Counted from the stretch's first letter, positions 25,453 to 35,176 are shown. The stretch is DNA of 64,000 bases from Clostridium homopropionicum DSM 5847 (GCF_001263795.1 NZ_LHUR01000021.1:1-64000); one strand, 5' to 3'. Notes: generated by a model not told the origin, from the sequence alone. A program made the numbers and translations.

Positions 25453-27526
25453 GTACTTTTTGTAATGTAATTAATACTGCTCCATAGCCTTGTATCTTAG
25501 ATATTAAGTTATATACTGGTTTCTTTTTTGCAAAATGAAGAGATATTTTTGGCTTTGAAATATTATATATAATTTCTACTTCCTCTTCTGTAAGCCTTTT
25601 TGGTCTTCCCATGGAAATCCAATTATTATAAGCAGATCCTACCTTTTCACCTATTTCATATATAGTTACCTTATAGTCATATTGAAGATTTTTTATTGAA
25701 AGTGATATTTCTTTTTCTGATATATTTTTTTCTCCTCTTTTCTTTGATAGTGCTTCAAAATCAATAAGCTTATTTATATCTTCTGTAAAACTGTATAAAA
25801 GTATTTGATAATTATCTTCACAAGAAGTTACAATGTACCCGTCACCTTTAGAAACTAGCTCATCGCCAAGCTTTGATAAAAAGTAATATGCATAATAGGA
25901 GGATTTTTTTATACCATTGAGTGCAGTAAGTCCTGGTGCACCAAAGAATAATTCATTTTTCATAACAGAATTTTCCTCAACTGTGTCATAAGCTTTTAAA
26001 AATAGCATATTCTCTTTTTCATTTATAAAATTATAGATTATATAAGGTACCATGTAAGAAGTATCATATATAAAATTTACATTCTCATCTTCAATAAAGG
26101 GCTCTTCTACGATGTCCTCCAATTGATATTTATCAAAAATTTCTTGAGCTGCTAGAATATATTCCTTGGGAAGGTCTTTAGATACTCTAAACTTCCAATT
26201 TCCCACCTCTTCAATTCCATATAATTCTTCAAAATATAGAATAAAGCTTTCAATAAGCCTTAAGAATGCATCTATATTTTCAAATACCTTATCAAGAATT
26301 ATTATTGGCTTAAGCTGTATATCAACTAAAAATTCCATAAGTTTTTCTACCTCATTCCAATTGAGAAAATCTACATTTTCATTGAAATATATTCTCATAT
26401 CCTTATGAAACAGATATTGAACTATACCATATTCAAAGCCTATATCCTTTTGAATATCTTTAACAAAACTTTGCTCTTTTTCCTTTAAAAGCTCAAGAGC
26501 ATCTCCTAAATTGATTACCTCTTTCCAATAGTTATTAAGTTTGCCAATGTTACTAGATACATCTGCCTCAATTTTAACTATTTCTTTTTTATAATTAAAT
26601 CTATCATAGTCCTCTAAGTAATATGAAATATAGTCTATTGCTTCTAATATTGGTATCTCCTTTAATTTCTTTGCTCTTTCATATTTTTCTTCTTGGATAT
26701 AATTCTTTTTTCTAAACTGAAGAGGTGTCATTTTATAATACATTTTAAAGTATTTGTTATAGTAGCGAGTATGTGAAAATCCTACTTCTTCGGAAATTTC
26801 TGAAATGGTTTTTTCCGTATCTAAAAGAAGCTTAACAGACTCATGAACCCTTGTAGAATTTAAAAAATCCATAAAATTAGTTCCAGCCATGTTTTTTATC
26901 TCATGAGACAAATAATATGAACTTAAGAATTCTCTCTTAGCTATGTCTTTAAGGCTTATTTTATTCATGTAGTTATTATATATAAACTTTGTTATTCTGT
27001 GGTACCTTTCAAACTGAACTTCATTCTCTCTTAAGTCCTCTTCATCGTAAATTAAATAATGAAAATTATTTAATAAATGGAATAAGAGTTTTATCATTTC
27101 CTCTTCTATCTTTTCATCATAGTCATCACTTTTTTGAATAGCCTCACAGGCTAATATGGACAAGAATTTTCTAAGTACTTGATATTTTTCTTTTTCCTGA
27201 ACCCCTTCTTCTGAGGAATTGGTATAAAAATAAATATTTTTCACATCATTGTAGTATTTTTCAAAAAAATCTAAATCAATTTTAAAAGTGAGTACCTTAT
27301 TATCAAAATCATTAGAATATATTCTATGTGGTTCATCTGCATTTACTATTTCAATCTCCCTTTCCCGTAGTTCATAGGTTTCTGATTCCATTTGTACAAA
27401 TATGGTACCTTTTAAAACAAAAATAATTTCGAGACAATTATGCCAATGAAGCGGATAATCCTCTATTGCATCTAAATTTATGTAAATTGGAAGTTGTTCC
27501 ATAAAGGTTACATATTCTCTTCTCAT
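25436..27526 (-). CDS. AraC-family regulator fused to a GH39-like domain
   Basis: A 696-residue, three-part protein. Residues 1-140 form a cupin-type sensor (HWHNCLEIIFVLKGTI). Residues about 190-285 are a double helix-turn-helix: LKDIAKREFLSSYYLSHEIKNMAG and ISEISEEVGFSHTRYYNKYFKMYYKMTPLQFRK. Residues about 300-690 look like a TIM-barrel domain of GH39 (beta-xylosidase) type. Where active GH39 enzymes have W-x-FEVWNEP, this one reads WKFRVSKDLP, so the acid/base Glu appears lost. I infer a sugar-sensing rather than hydrolytic role. It is divergent from hydCBA, with 315 bp between; no carbohydrate-use genes are near, and the only candidate target is the MATE gene downstream. Confidence 0.82.
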   Translation of the reverse strand: MRREYVTFMEQLPIYINLDAIEDYPLHWHNCLEIIFVLKGTIFVQMESETYELREREIEIVNADEPHRIYSNDFDNKVLTFKIDLDFFEKYYNDVKNIYFYTNSSEEGVQEKEKYQVLRKFLSILACEAIQKSDDYDEKIEEEMIKLLFHLLNNFHYLIYDEEDLRENEVQFERYHRITKFIYNNYMNKISLKDIAKREFLSSYYLSHEIKNMAGTNFMDFLNSTRVHESVKLLLDTEKTISEISEEVGFSHTRYYNKYFKMYYKMTPLQFRKKNYIQEEKYERAKKLKEIPILEAIDYISYYLEDYDRFNYKKEIVKIEADVSSNIGKLNNYWKEVINLGDALELLKEKEQSFVKDIQKDIGFEYGIVQYLFHKDMRIYFNENVDFLNWNEVEKLMEFLVDIQLKPIIILDKVFENIDAFLRLIESFILYFEELYGIEEVGNWKFRVSKDLPKEYILAAQEIFDKYQLEDIVEEPFIEDENVNFIYDTSYMVPYIIYNFINEKENMLFLKAYDTVEENSVMKNELFFGAPGLTALNGIKKSSYYAYYFLSKLGDELVSKGDGYIVTSCEDNYQILLYSFTEDINKLIDFEALSKKRGEKNISEKEISLSIKNLQYDYKVTIYEIGEKVGSAYNNWISMGRPKRLTEEEVEIIYNISKPKISLHFAKKKPVYNLISKIQGYGAVLITLQKVQKHLF

Positions 27527-27841
27527 AAAAGCCTCCTTGTTTATATCTGTAATAATATTATAGCATCATTATAACCCTTATTGATTTTTAAAATAGACAA
27601 TTTGCAAAATATACTTAATTCATAATTGTCTGAAAATTAACAAACTTTAATAGTTATTTTAACGATTTATGTAAGTATAATATACTGATTTTGGAGTTAC
27701 TCATAAACTATTCCGTAAAATACTAGATATTTTTTTATCTTTTTTTTCAATAATACTATTTATTCATCAAAAAGTTTGATATAATTTAAACAATCAAAAG
27801 TAATTATTAATTTTATATTAATTTTTAAGGGGGTACATCTT
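27527..27841. other. Intergenic region between the AraC-type gene and hydCBA
   Basis: This 315-bp, very AT-rich divergent region must hold both promoters. On the plus strand an extended -10, TGATATAAT (TATAAT at 27780-27785), would start transcription near 27792 and give a leader of about 50 nt before hydC. No clear -35 is visible. I see no RNA structure and no operator palindrome that I can name. Confidence 0.55.
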
Positions 27842-28321
27842 TTGTCTTGTAATAGTTGTGAAAAACAATATTTTGAAGAACTTGAACAGTTTATCGACAG
27901 CCTTCTAGATAAAAATGGTGCGTTAATTGAAGTTCTTCATAAGGCTCAAAATACTTTCGGTTATTTATCTAAAGACGTACAGAGGTTTATAGCTAATAAA
28001 CTTAGTATACCTGTTTCTAAGGTTAATGGGGTTGTTACCTTCTATTCTTATTTCACTGAAAAGCCTACCGGTAAATATGTAATAAATATTTGTATGGGAA
28101 CAGCTTGTTTTGTTAGAGGAGCTGGTGACGTGCTTGCAGAGTTTGAAAAAAGACTCAATATCAAGGTAGGGGAAACTACCTCTGATGGTAAATTCACTGT
28201 TCAGGTTTTAAGATGCGTAGGAGCTTGCGGACTTGCACCAGTAGTTACTATCAATGATAAGGTTTACGGTCATTTTACTAAGCAAATGGTAGATAAAGTT
28301 TTGGCTGAATATGAGGAATAG
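27842..28321 (+). CDS. hydC: Bifurcating [FeFe]-hydrogenase, NuoE-like subunit
   Basis: A 159-residue thioredoxin-fold [2Fe-2S] protein. Ligands are Cys84, Cys89 (CMGTAC), Cys125 and Cys129 (CVGAC), as in NuoE. In trimeric hydrogenases this subunit passes electrons between the flavin subunit and the catalytic subunit. The N-terminal helical region (residues 1-65) is complete. The start is TTG with AAGGGGG upstream. It is the first gene of a three-gene unit: 12 bp to hydB, 29 bp from hydB to hydA. The name follows the Thermotoga HydABC convention; HndA is the same type. Confidence 0.92.
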   Translation: MSCNSCEKQYFEELEQFIDSLLDKNGALIEVLHKAQNTFGYLSKDVQRFIANKLSIPVSKVNGVVTFYSYFTEKPTGKYVINICMGTACFVRGAGDVLAEFEKRLNIKVGETTSDGKFTVQVLRCVGACGLAPVVTINDKVYGHFTKQMVDKVLAEYEE

Positions 28322-28333
28322 GAGGAACTTACA

Positions 28334-30220
28334 TTGAGTAGAATAAATTCTTTAGAGGAACTAAAAGAACTATACAAACAATATTCTGAGGGATTGAAAA
28401 TTAGACAAGATCATTCTAAACATGACTGTTCTGAACATTGCAATCGCTATTTAACTGTATGCGGTGGAACCGGATGTAAATCTGCAGAGAGTGATAAAAT
28501 TGTAGAAAATTTAAGAAATGAAATCGAAAAAGCTGGTTTATCTGACAAGGCTACTGTTGAAATTACAGGCTGCTTTGGTTTCTGTGAAAAAGGTCCTATT
28601 GTAAAAATAAGCCCTGACAATACCTTTTATGTTAGCGTAAAGCCTGAAGATGCTGAAGAAATTGTAAAAAAACACTTAGTTGAAGGGGAATTTGTTGATA
28701 GATTACTATATGAAGAGCCTTCTGTTGAAAAAAAAGTTCAAAGACAAGATGAAATGTCTTTCTATAAAAAACAACTAAGGATAGCTCTTAGAAATTGTGG
28801 ACTTATTAATCCTGAGGATATTAAAGAAACGATTGGTGTACAAGGATACCAAGCTTTAGGTAAGATATTAACAGAAATGACTCCAGATGAAGTAATTGAT
28901 GTAATGAATAAATCTGGATTAAGAGGAAGAGGTGGCGGCGGCTTCCCTGTTGGCAAAAAGTGGAGTTTTGCTAAATCTTATAAATCTGACCAAAAGTATA
29001 TTATTTGTAATGCTGATGAAGGTGATCCAGGTGCTTTCATGGATCGTTCTATTCTTGAAGGAGACCCCCACAGTGTACTTGAAGCAATGGCAATTGCAGG
29101 ATACTCAATCGGAGCCTCAAAAGGAGTTATTTACATTAGAGCTGAATACCCTCTTGCAATAAACAGATTAAAGATCGCAATTGATCAAGCTAGAAGCCTC
29201 GGACTATTAGGTGAAAACATACTAAATACTGGATTTAATTTTGATATAGATATAAAATATGGTGCTGGAGCCTTTGTTTGCGGTGAAGAAACTGCCTTAA
29301 TTCATTCCGTTGAAGGATGTCGTGGAGAACCAACAAACAAACCACCTTTCCCTGCTGAGAGTGGTCTTTGGAATAAGCCAACCTGCGTTAACAACGTAGA
29401 AACTTTAGCAAATATACCTGCAATCTTAATGAATGGTAGCACTTGGTATAGTTCTATAGGAACTTCTACTTCAAAGGGAACTAAGGTTTTTGCATTAGCA
29501 GGAAATATTAATAATGTTGGTCTTGTTGAGGTTCCTATGGGAACTACTCTAAGAGAGATTATTTATGAAATAGGTGGTGGAATAAAGAACGGACATAAAT
29601 TTAAAGCTGTTCAAACTGGTGGTCCATCTGGTGGATGTATCCCTGCTTCCCACCTTGATATAGCTATAGATTATGAATCCCTTACTTCTATAGGCTCAAT
29701 GATGGGTTCCGGCGGAATGATAGTTATGGATGAAAATAACTGTATGGTTGATATAGCTAAATTCTATTTAGAATTCACTGTTGATGAATCTTGCGGAAAA
29801 TGTACTCCATGTAGAATAGGAAATAAACGTCTATTAGAAATATTAACGCGAATAACTAATGGACAAGGTGTTCCAGAGGATTTAGATAAATTAAGAGAAC
29901 TTTCTCAAACAATTAAAGATACTTCCTTATGCGGTCTTGGACAAACTGCTCCAAACCCTGTACTTAGTACTATGGAATATTTCTTAGATGAGTATGAAGC
30001 TCATATATTTGAAAAAAGATGCCCATCTGGTGTATGTAAAAACCTATTAAGCTATGAAATTACTGATAAATGCATAGGTTGTACTAAATGTGCTAAAAAA
30101 TGTCCTGTATCTTGCATTAGCGGCAGTGTTAAAGAAAAACATGTTATTAATACTAATGCATGTATTAAATGCGGAGAATGTTTCAACGTATGTCCAGTGG
30201 CTGCAGTAATTAAGAAGTAG
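28334..30220 (+). CDS. hydB: Bifurcating [FeFe]-hydrogenase, NuoF-like flavin subunit
   Basis: A 628-residue NAD(H)- and FMN-binding subunit. Residues 40-90 are an N-terminal [2Fe-2S] thioredoxin-like domain (Cys43, Cys48, Cys80, Cys84). The NuoF core follows: GRGGGGFPVGKKW (NADH/FMN loop), CNADEGDPGAFMDR and YIRAEYPLA. SCGKCTPCRIG near residue 485 with a later Cys binds [4Fe-4S]. A C-terminal 2[4Fe-4S] ferredoxin domain has CIGCTKCAKKCP and CIKCGECFNVCP. This is the standard HydB layout, where NADH and ferredoxin electrons are combined. The start is TTG with GGAGG 8 bases upstream. Confidence 0.94.
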   Translation: MSRINSLEELKELYKQYSEGLKIRQDHSKHDCSEHCNRYLTVCGGTGCKSAESDKIVENLRNEIEKAGLSDKATVEITGCFGFCEKGPIVKISPDNTFYVSVKPEDAEEIVKKHLVEGEFVDRLLYEEPSVEKKVQRQDEMSFYKKQLRIALRNCGLINPEDIKETIGVQGYQALGKILTEMTPDEVIDVMNKSGLRGRGGGGFPVGKKWSFAKSYKSDQKYIICNADEGDPGAFMDRSILEGDPHSVLEAMAIAGYSIGASKGVIYIRAEYPLAINRLKIAIDQARSLGLLGENILNTGFNFDIDIKYGAGAFVCGEETALIHSVEGCRGEPTNKPPFPAESGLWNKPTCVNNVETLANIPAILMNGSTWYSSIGTSTSKGTKVFALAGNINNVGLVEVPMGTTLREIIYEIGGGIKNGHKFKAVQTGGPSGGCIPASHLDIAIDYESLTSIGSMMGSGGMIVMDENNCMVDIAKFYLEFTVDESCGKCTPCRIGNKRLLEILTRITNGQGVPEDLDKLRELSQTIKDTSLCGLGQTAPNPVLSTMEYFLDEYEAHIFEKRCPSGVCKNLLSYEITDKCIGCTKCAKKCPVSCISGSVKEKHVINTNACIKCGECFNVCPVAAVIKK

Positions 30221-30249
30221 TTGATAATTCTAGGAAAGAGGTGTGAGAT

Positions 30250-31968
30250 TTGAGTTTAGTAACTCTTACTATAAATGATAAAAAAGTTAAAGTAGATAGC
30301 GGAACTACCATTCTAGAAGCTGCAAAGCTATTAGATATTAATATTCCTACTCTATGCCATTTAAAGTTACATGATAATGTTGAGAATAATCCAGGATCTT
30401 GCAGAGTATGTATGGTCGAGGTAGTTGGAAGAAAAAATTTAGCTCCAGCCTGCAGCACTCCTGTAGCTGATGGTATGGTTGTAAAAACCAATTCTATTTG
30501 GGCAATAAAATCTCGTAGAACAGTAGTTGAGCTTCTCCTTTCAGATCACCCACAAGATTGCCTTTTATGTGAGAAAAACACATACTGTGAATTACAAAAA
30601 TTAGCTGCTGATATGGCAATAAGAGAAATGAAATATGAAGGGGAAATGTCTACATTCCCAATAGATAGATCTAGCCACTCTATAGTTCGTGATTTAAATA
30701 AATGCATTTTATGTAGAAGATGCGAAACTGTATGTAATAAGGTTCAAACTGTATCTGTTCTATCTGCAGTAGATAGAGGTTTTGAAACAGTAATATCTCC
30801 TGCTTTTGGAGACAATATGTTAGATACAAATTGTACCTTCTGCGGACAGTGTGTATCCGTTTGCCCAACTGGTGCTTTAACAACAGTAATAAATACCTCA
30901 AAGGTATGGGACGCATTAAACAACAGAAAAAAATATGTTATAGTTCAGACTGCTCCAGCAGTAAGGGCTGCCCTAGGAGAAGCCTTTGGAATAGAAGCTG
31001 GTACTGCAGTTACAGGTAAAATGGTAGCAGCTCTTAAAGCACTTGGTTTTGATAAGGTCTTTGATACGGACTTTGCTGCTGACTTAACTATAATGGAAGA
31101 AGCTACCGAACTTATGAATAGAATTAAAAACGGTGGCAGACTTCCAATGCTAACAAGTTGTTGTCCAGGTTGGATTAACTTCTTTGAACATGAATTCTCT
31201 GACCTTTGGGATATACCATCTAGCTGTAAGTCACCTCAACAAATGTTTGGTGCTGTTGCAAAAAGCTACTATGCTGAAAAAATGCATATAAAGCCAGAAG
31301 ATATAATTGTAGTTTCCGTAATGCCTTGCTTAGCTAAAAAATATGAAGCTGCAAGACCTGAAATGGGAAATGATGTAGATATAGTAATAACTACAAGAGA
31401 GCTTGCAAAGATGATTAAAGAAGCTGGTATCAGCTTTAACGATCTTAAGGATGAGGAATTCGACTCTATTCTAGGAGAATCTACTGGGGCTGCAGTAATC
31501 TTCGGCGTAACTGGTGGAGTTATGGAGGCTGCTCTTAGAACTGCTTATGAATGGATTACAGAAGAAAACCTTGATGATGTAGATTTTAAAGTAGTTCGTG
31601 GTTTGCACGGAATAAAAGAAGCTACTATAAAGATTAAAGATAAAGAAATAAAAGCTGCAATTGCAAGTGGACTTGGTAATGCAAGAAAGCTTCTAAATAA
31701 AATAAGAAATGGTGAGGCTAATTATGAAATAATAGAGATAATGGCTTGCCCTGGCGGCTGTATTGATGGTGGTGGTCAACCATTCATTCATGGAAACTAT
31801 GGAATCCTTAATAAGCGAATGGATGCTATTTACGAAGAGGATAAGAATAAACCTATTAGAAAATCCCATGAAAACCCAGCTATCAAGAAAATCTATGAAG
31901 AATTTTTAGGAGAACCTAATAGTCCATTAGCTCATAAACTACTTCATACAAAATACAGAAAATCTTAA
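30250..31968 (+). CDS. hydA: [FeFe]-hydrogenase catalytic subunit
   Basis: A 572-residue H2-producing enzyme. The N-terminal [2Fe-2S] domain uses Cys36, 51, 54 and 68. The His-Cys3 [4Fe-4S] is His100, Cys104, 107 and 113. Two [4Fe-4S] clusters use Cys152, 155, 158, 205 and Cys195, 198, 201, 162. The H-cluster motifs are all intact: TSCCPGW (Cys304/305, with 304 the proton-relay Cys), MPCLAKKYE (Cys360) and MACPGGCIDGGGQP (Cys500/504). The modular layout matches the CpI type (574 residues), but here it is encoded with HydB/HydC, so it probably works as an NADH/ferredoxin bifurcating complex. The start is TTG after GAGGTGTGAG. Confidence 0.95.
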   Translation: MSLVTLTINDKKVKVDSGTTILEAAKLLDINIPTLCHLKLHDNVENNPGSCRVCMVEVVGRKNLAPACSTPVADGMVVKTNSIWAIKSRRTVVELLLSDHPQDCLLCEKNTYCELQKLAADMAIREMKYEGEMSTFPIDRSSHSIVRDLNKCILCRRCETVCNKVQTVSVLSAVDRGFETVISPAFGDNMLDTNCTFCGQCVSVCPTGALTTVINTSKVWDALNNRKKYVIVQTAPAVRAALGEAFGIEAGTAVTGKMVAALKALGFDKVFDTDFAADLTIMEEATELMNRIKNGGRLPMLTSCCPGWINFFEHEFSDLWDIPSSCKSPQQMFGAVAKSYYAEKMHIKPEDIIVVSVMPCLAKKYEAARPEMGNDVDIVITTRELAKMIKEAGISFNDLKDEEFDSILGESTGAAVIFGVTGGVMEAALRTAYEWITEENLDDVDFKVVRGLHGIKEATIKIKDKEIKAAIASGLGNARKLLNKIRNGEANYEIIEIMACPGGCIDGGGQPFIHGNYGILNKRMDAIYEEDKNKPIRKSHENPAIKKIYEEFLGEPNSPLAHKLLHTKYRKS

Positions 31969-32000
31969 GTTTATTATATATTTCCCCAAATATATATAAA

Positions 32001-32027
32001 GGGAGCATCATTAATTTTGATGCTCCC
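32001..32027. terminator. Bidirectional terminator between hydCBA and the sensory hydrogenase operon
   Basis: A perfect 10-bp stem GGGAGCATCA/TGATGCTCCC with a 7-nt loop between two convergent genes. The flanking T runs are weak on both sides. Confidence 0.7.
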
Positions 32028-32058
32028 TACTTTATATTTAACATACATCTATTATTCA

Positions 32059-33219
32059 CTAACAATATTCTATTGTAACTATTTTCCCTATTTCCTCTGC
32101 TGCCTTTTTTAGTTCTTCTAGCACCTTTAATTTTATACTTAATTCCCTAGGGAAATTTGGATTTTGGTGAACAGGATTTGTAGCTTTCCCAATAATCATT
32201 TTTAGGTGGGTGCAATTCTCTGCTATAATCTTTGCAAGTCTTGAAGCACCGTCCTTCTTATACAAAAACGACAAGTCCTTAGAACTTTTTACGGCCTTTA
32301 GCTTTTCAACTGCTGCATTTAAAGTCAATACCCCTTCTGTAACTAGGTTTATTCCCTCTAAGCTTGCTGTTGGTGGAATTTTCTTATTATAAATTTCAAA
32401 GCTTGTTACAAGTTGCCTTCCAATTTCTCTAGATACAATATTTGCGGCAGTACCACCACAAATTATTTTCATTCCTTCATTACTAATAAACTCTTTTACA
32501 ACTTCACTATCCTTTGCTCTATTTTCAGGAGGCCCAGAAAATAAAGTAACATGTTCAGCCCTTCTAAGCTTTATTGTCATTACTGTAGTATCATCTCCCG
32601 GTTCATTTAAGTATAAATCTGCACAAGCACCTAGAAGGCTATTTGTAATGGCTTTTGCGGAATTATTATTCTCAACAACTTTTTCTAAATAATCAGCAAC
32701 ATGTGACCACTGCCATCCTAAATTCAACACTTTTCCTACCCCTGCATGAATTACTCCATCACTTACCAAAACCAAAGTATCATTTTCTTTTAAACTTACT
32801 ATACTTTCCTTAACTTTTCTATTATTAATTTCTATAACCTTACTTTGTAAATCTATAATCTTCCCATTTCTCATAAAAAATATATTTGGATTATCAAATT
32901 GAACAATATAAGCTTGTCTATTATTAAAAATCTTAACTATACTTAAAGTAGAGTATGCTAGCTTTCTTACACTACAAATAGGCAAGGTATTAGTTATAGT
33001 ATCTACTACTTCTTCAATTTCTAAGCCTTCTTTTAACATAGTAATAGCTATCTTTGATGTAAGTGTAGCTAAAATATTCGCCTTAACTCCACTTCCTAAT
33101 CCATCAGATAAAACTGCAATAATGCCATCTTTAGTCCTAAAAAACTCTGTTTTATCTCCACAAAGTTCTTCTCCTAATTTGTTGAGACTTTCAGCTGCTA
33201 TATCAATAAAGCTATTCAT
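32059..33219 (-). CDS. PP2C/SpoIIE-type protein phosphatase linked to a sensory hydrogenase
   Basis: A 386-residue phosphatase of the SpoIIE class. AVLSDGLGSGVKANILA carries the conserved Asp-Gly metal site, LVLVSDGVIHAG the second Asp, and PGDDTTVMTIK the third. The last 140 residues are an extra domain with FSGPPENRAKDS and CGGTAANIVSREIGRQL. The family removes phosphate from Ser/Thr or from anti-sigma antagonists. Its start shares a TAATG overlap with the hydrogenase-like gene upstream, so the two are translationally coupled. I infer that it is the output of that sensor. No kinase or anti-sigma factor gene is visible nearby. Confidence 0.87.
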   Translation of the reverse strand: MNSFIDIAAESLNKLGEELCGDKTEFFRTKDGIIAVLSDGLGSGVKANILATLTSKIAITMLKEGLEIEEVVDTITNTLPICSVRKLAYSTLSIVKIFNNRQAYIVQFDNPNIFFMRNGKIIDLQSKVIEINNRKVKESIVSLKENDTLVLVSDGVIHAGVGKVLNLGWQWSHVADYLEKVVENNNSAKAITNSLLGACADLYLNEPGDDTTVMTIKLRRAEHVTLFSGPPENRAKDSEVVKEFISNEGMKIICGGTAANIVSREIGRQLVTSFEIYNKKIPPTASLEGINLVTEGVLTLNAAVEKLKAVKSSKDLSFLYKKDGASRLAKIIAENCTHLKMIIGKATNPVHQNPNFPRELSIKLKVLEELKKAAEEIGKIVTIEYC

Positions 33220-34928
33220 TAAATATCATCCTCTTTACTTTGAACTATTTTCTTTAGTTTTGTTAAAATTACCTTTGTCTCTGCTGTAGTTTCTCCAAGC
33301 AAACTAGCTATTTCCTGAGCTACTCTCATTTGCTTATCAATAACTTCTTGAGCCATGTCTAATGTATTTAATTTTAGCTCCTCTAATTTTTTTTCTTTTT
33401 TCTCATTGTTAGTTATATCAATCATGATAACTAAAATAGCTTTATGTTCTTCAATATATACTGCCGTCTCTAGAACTGTAAGATTATAATGCTTTAGCTT
33501 TACTTTTTTAGATAGAATAGATCTTTTTGTATCTCTAACATCAATAAAATCATCATCTTCCATAAGTATAGTAACAGGTTTCTTTAACGCAAAATCCCTT
33601 GCTACATTAAATAATGTTTCTGCTGAAGGATTAAAATTAATTATATCTAAATCATCATTTAAAATAAAAATAGCATTTGGAGTAACATCAAAAATTACAT
33701 TAGTCAGCATTTCAGCTCTTTGTCTCATATATGGTAGGCACATGTTTTTCTCAGCCATCCCATTATAAACTGCTATGGCCTTTTCACGACAAGTATTGTA
33801 ACCGCAAGCACCGCAGTTAAGTTCATCCTTTTCACGAATCTTCCCTATATCCTTTAATAAGCCTCTTATTTCCTCTTCATTAGGAATTGCAAAACTTGAA
33901 CTTAGATTTATAAACTCCTTTTTTAGATAAGCATTATTAATGGAAACCTCCTTCTGCTGCCAACTTTTGTTATTTTTTTCACAATTATGGACATACTTTT
34001 CTATCTTATACTTTCTTAAGTATAAATTTTCCGCTTCTTCAGGCATTGCAGGTCCATTAATACAACTATTATTGCATAAATTCATTTCAATCCAAGTACT
34101 TTTAACTTCATTCTTTTCTAAAGAACCTAGAACTTGTACGCAATTATCTATACCATCTACTTTAAATATTTTCTTGTCTATTTTTTTATCTAAGGTTGCT
34201 GATATTCCACCAGCTATTGGATATATACTGGCAGCTAAATCCTCTGCATCAAAGCTTTCTATAGGAAGCTCATTTAAAACTATTCTTTCTTTTTGAAACC
34301 ACTTATTAAGCTCATCAAAGGTAAGCACTGCATCTATGCTGTTGTCTTCTATTGCTTCTAGTTTTTTAGCTAGGCATGGTCCTAGAAAAACAACTTTTGC
34401 TTCTTCTCCATATCTTTCTTTAATAGTTTTCCCATGACAAACCATAGGTGATATTACTGGTATCATAGAAGCTATGAGGCTTGGGTAATATTTTTGAATT
34501 AAATAATTTACTCCAGGACAACTTGTAGTAATATAATTATCTTCGCAAGGATTGTTATAAAATTCACTATATTCTTTTGATACTAATGCTGCTCCTACTG
34601 CTGTTTGTTCTACGTGAGAAAATCCAAGCCTTTTTAAAGCGCTTACAAATTGACCTGCATGGTCAAACTTAAAAGCTCCAATAAAAGCAGGGGCTACACT
34701 GGCAACAACCTTGTATTCTTTATTGATATAGGTTTTAACTGTAACAAGCTCACTTTGAATTTCTTTAGCATTTTGTGGGCATATTCTTAAACAATTCCCA
34801 CAAGCAATACACAATTCTTCTACTATTTGTGCCTGTTCATCTTTAACTTTAATAGCTTTTACAGGGCATTCTCTAACACACTTATAACAATTCATGCAAT
34901 TGGCCTTAGAAAAATTAATTACTGCCAT
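33219..34928 (-). CDS. hydS-like: Sensory [FeFe]-hydrogenase-like protein with PAS domain (HydS type)
   Basis: A 569-residue soluble protein. Residues 8-52 are a 2[4Fe-4S] ferredoxin. Residues 70-300 are an H-cluster domain with altered loops: TTSCPG (Cys137; the proton-relay Cys of TSCCP is Ser136), GPCLAKKLE (Cys185; the Met before the Cys pair region is lost) and CNNSC (Cys285, Cys289). Residues 370-400 bind another Fe-S cluster (Cys372, 375, 380, 397), and 410-515 are a PAS domain, then a coiled coil. These features fit the group C sensory hydrogenases, found with a PP2C phosphatase as here. Turnover is expected to be low; a redox or H2 sensing role is inferred. Confidence 0.86.
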   Translation of the reverse strand: MAVINFSKANCMNCYKCVRECPVKAIKVKDEQAQIVEELCIACGNCLRICPQNAKEIQSELVTVKTYINKEYKVVASVAPAFIGAFKFDHAGQFVSALKRLGFSHVEQTAVGAALVSKEYSEFYNNPCEDNYITTSCPGVNYLIQKYYPSLIASMIPVISPMVCHGKTIKERYGEEAKVVFLGPCLAKKLEAIEDNSIDAVLTFDELNKWFQKERIVLNELPIESFDAEDLAASIYPIAGGISATLDKKIDKKIFKVDGIDNCVQVLGSLEKNEVKSTWIEMNLCNNSCINGPAMPEEAENLYLRKYKIEKYVHNCEKNNKSWQQKEVSINNAYLKKEFINLSSSFAIPNEEEIRGLLKDIGKIREKDELNCGACGYNTCREKAIAVYNGMAEKNMCLPYMRQRAEMLTNVIFDVTPNAIFILNDDLDIINFNPSAETLFNVARDFALKKPVTILMEDDDFIDVRDTKRSILSKKVKLKHYNLTVLETAVYIEEHKAILVIMIDITNNEKKEKKLEELKLNTLDMAQEVIDKQMRVAQEIASLLGETTAETKVILTKLKKIVQSKEDDI

Positions 34929-34930
34929 TT

Positions 34931-35176
34931 TTATTCCCCTTCTAATATATACTCCCGGAATACTTTTTCTGCTTCTTCCGGATTGACAGAAATAATTGGA
35001 TTATTATCAATTTTTACTGCTACAGCCTTTACACATTCTCCCTGGCAAAAGGCTGCAATTAATTCCACTTCTTTTTCTAAATTATATTCTTTAATTTTAT
35101 CTTGAAAAACTTGTATAATTTCATTAGAACCCTTCAGATAACACGCACTTCCTATGCAAATACTAATTTTTTTCAT
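34931..35176 (-). CDS. Small [2Fe-2S] thioredoxin-like ferredoxin
   Basis: An 81-residue protein equal to the C-terminal half of NuoE. Cys7, Cys12, Cys44 and Cys48 form the C-x4-C and C-x3-C pattern that binds a [2Fe-2S] cluster. It lies 2 bp upstream of the sensory hydrogenase gene on the same strand, so it is the first gene of a three-gene operon ending in the phosphatase. It probably passes electrons to or from the sensor. A GGTTAGGTG region serves as its ribosome site. Confidence 0.85.
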   Translation of the reverse strand: MKKISICIGSACYLKGSNEIIQVFQDKIKEYNLEKEVELIAAFCQGECVKAVAVKIDNNPIISVNPEEAEKVFREYILEGE

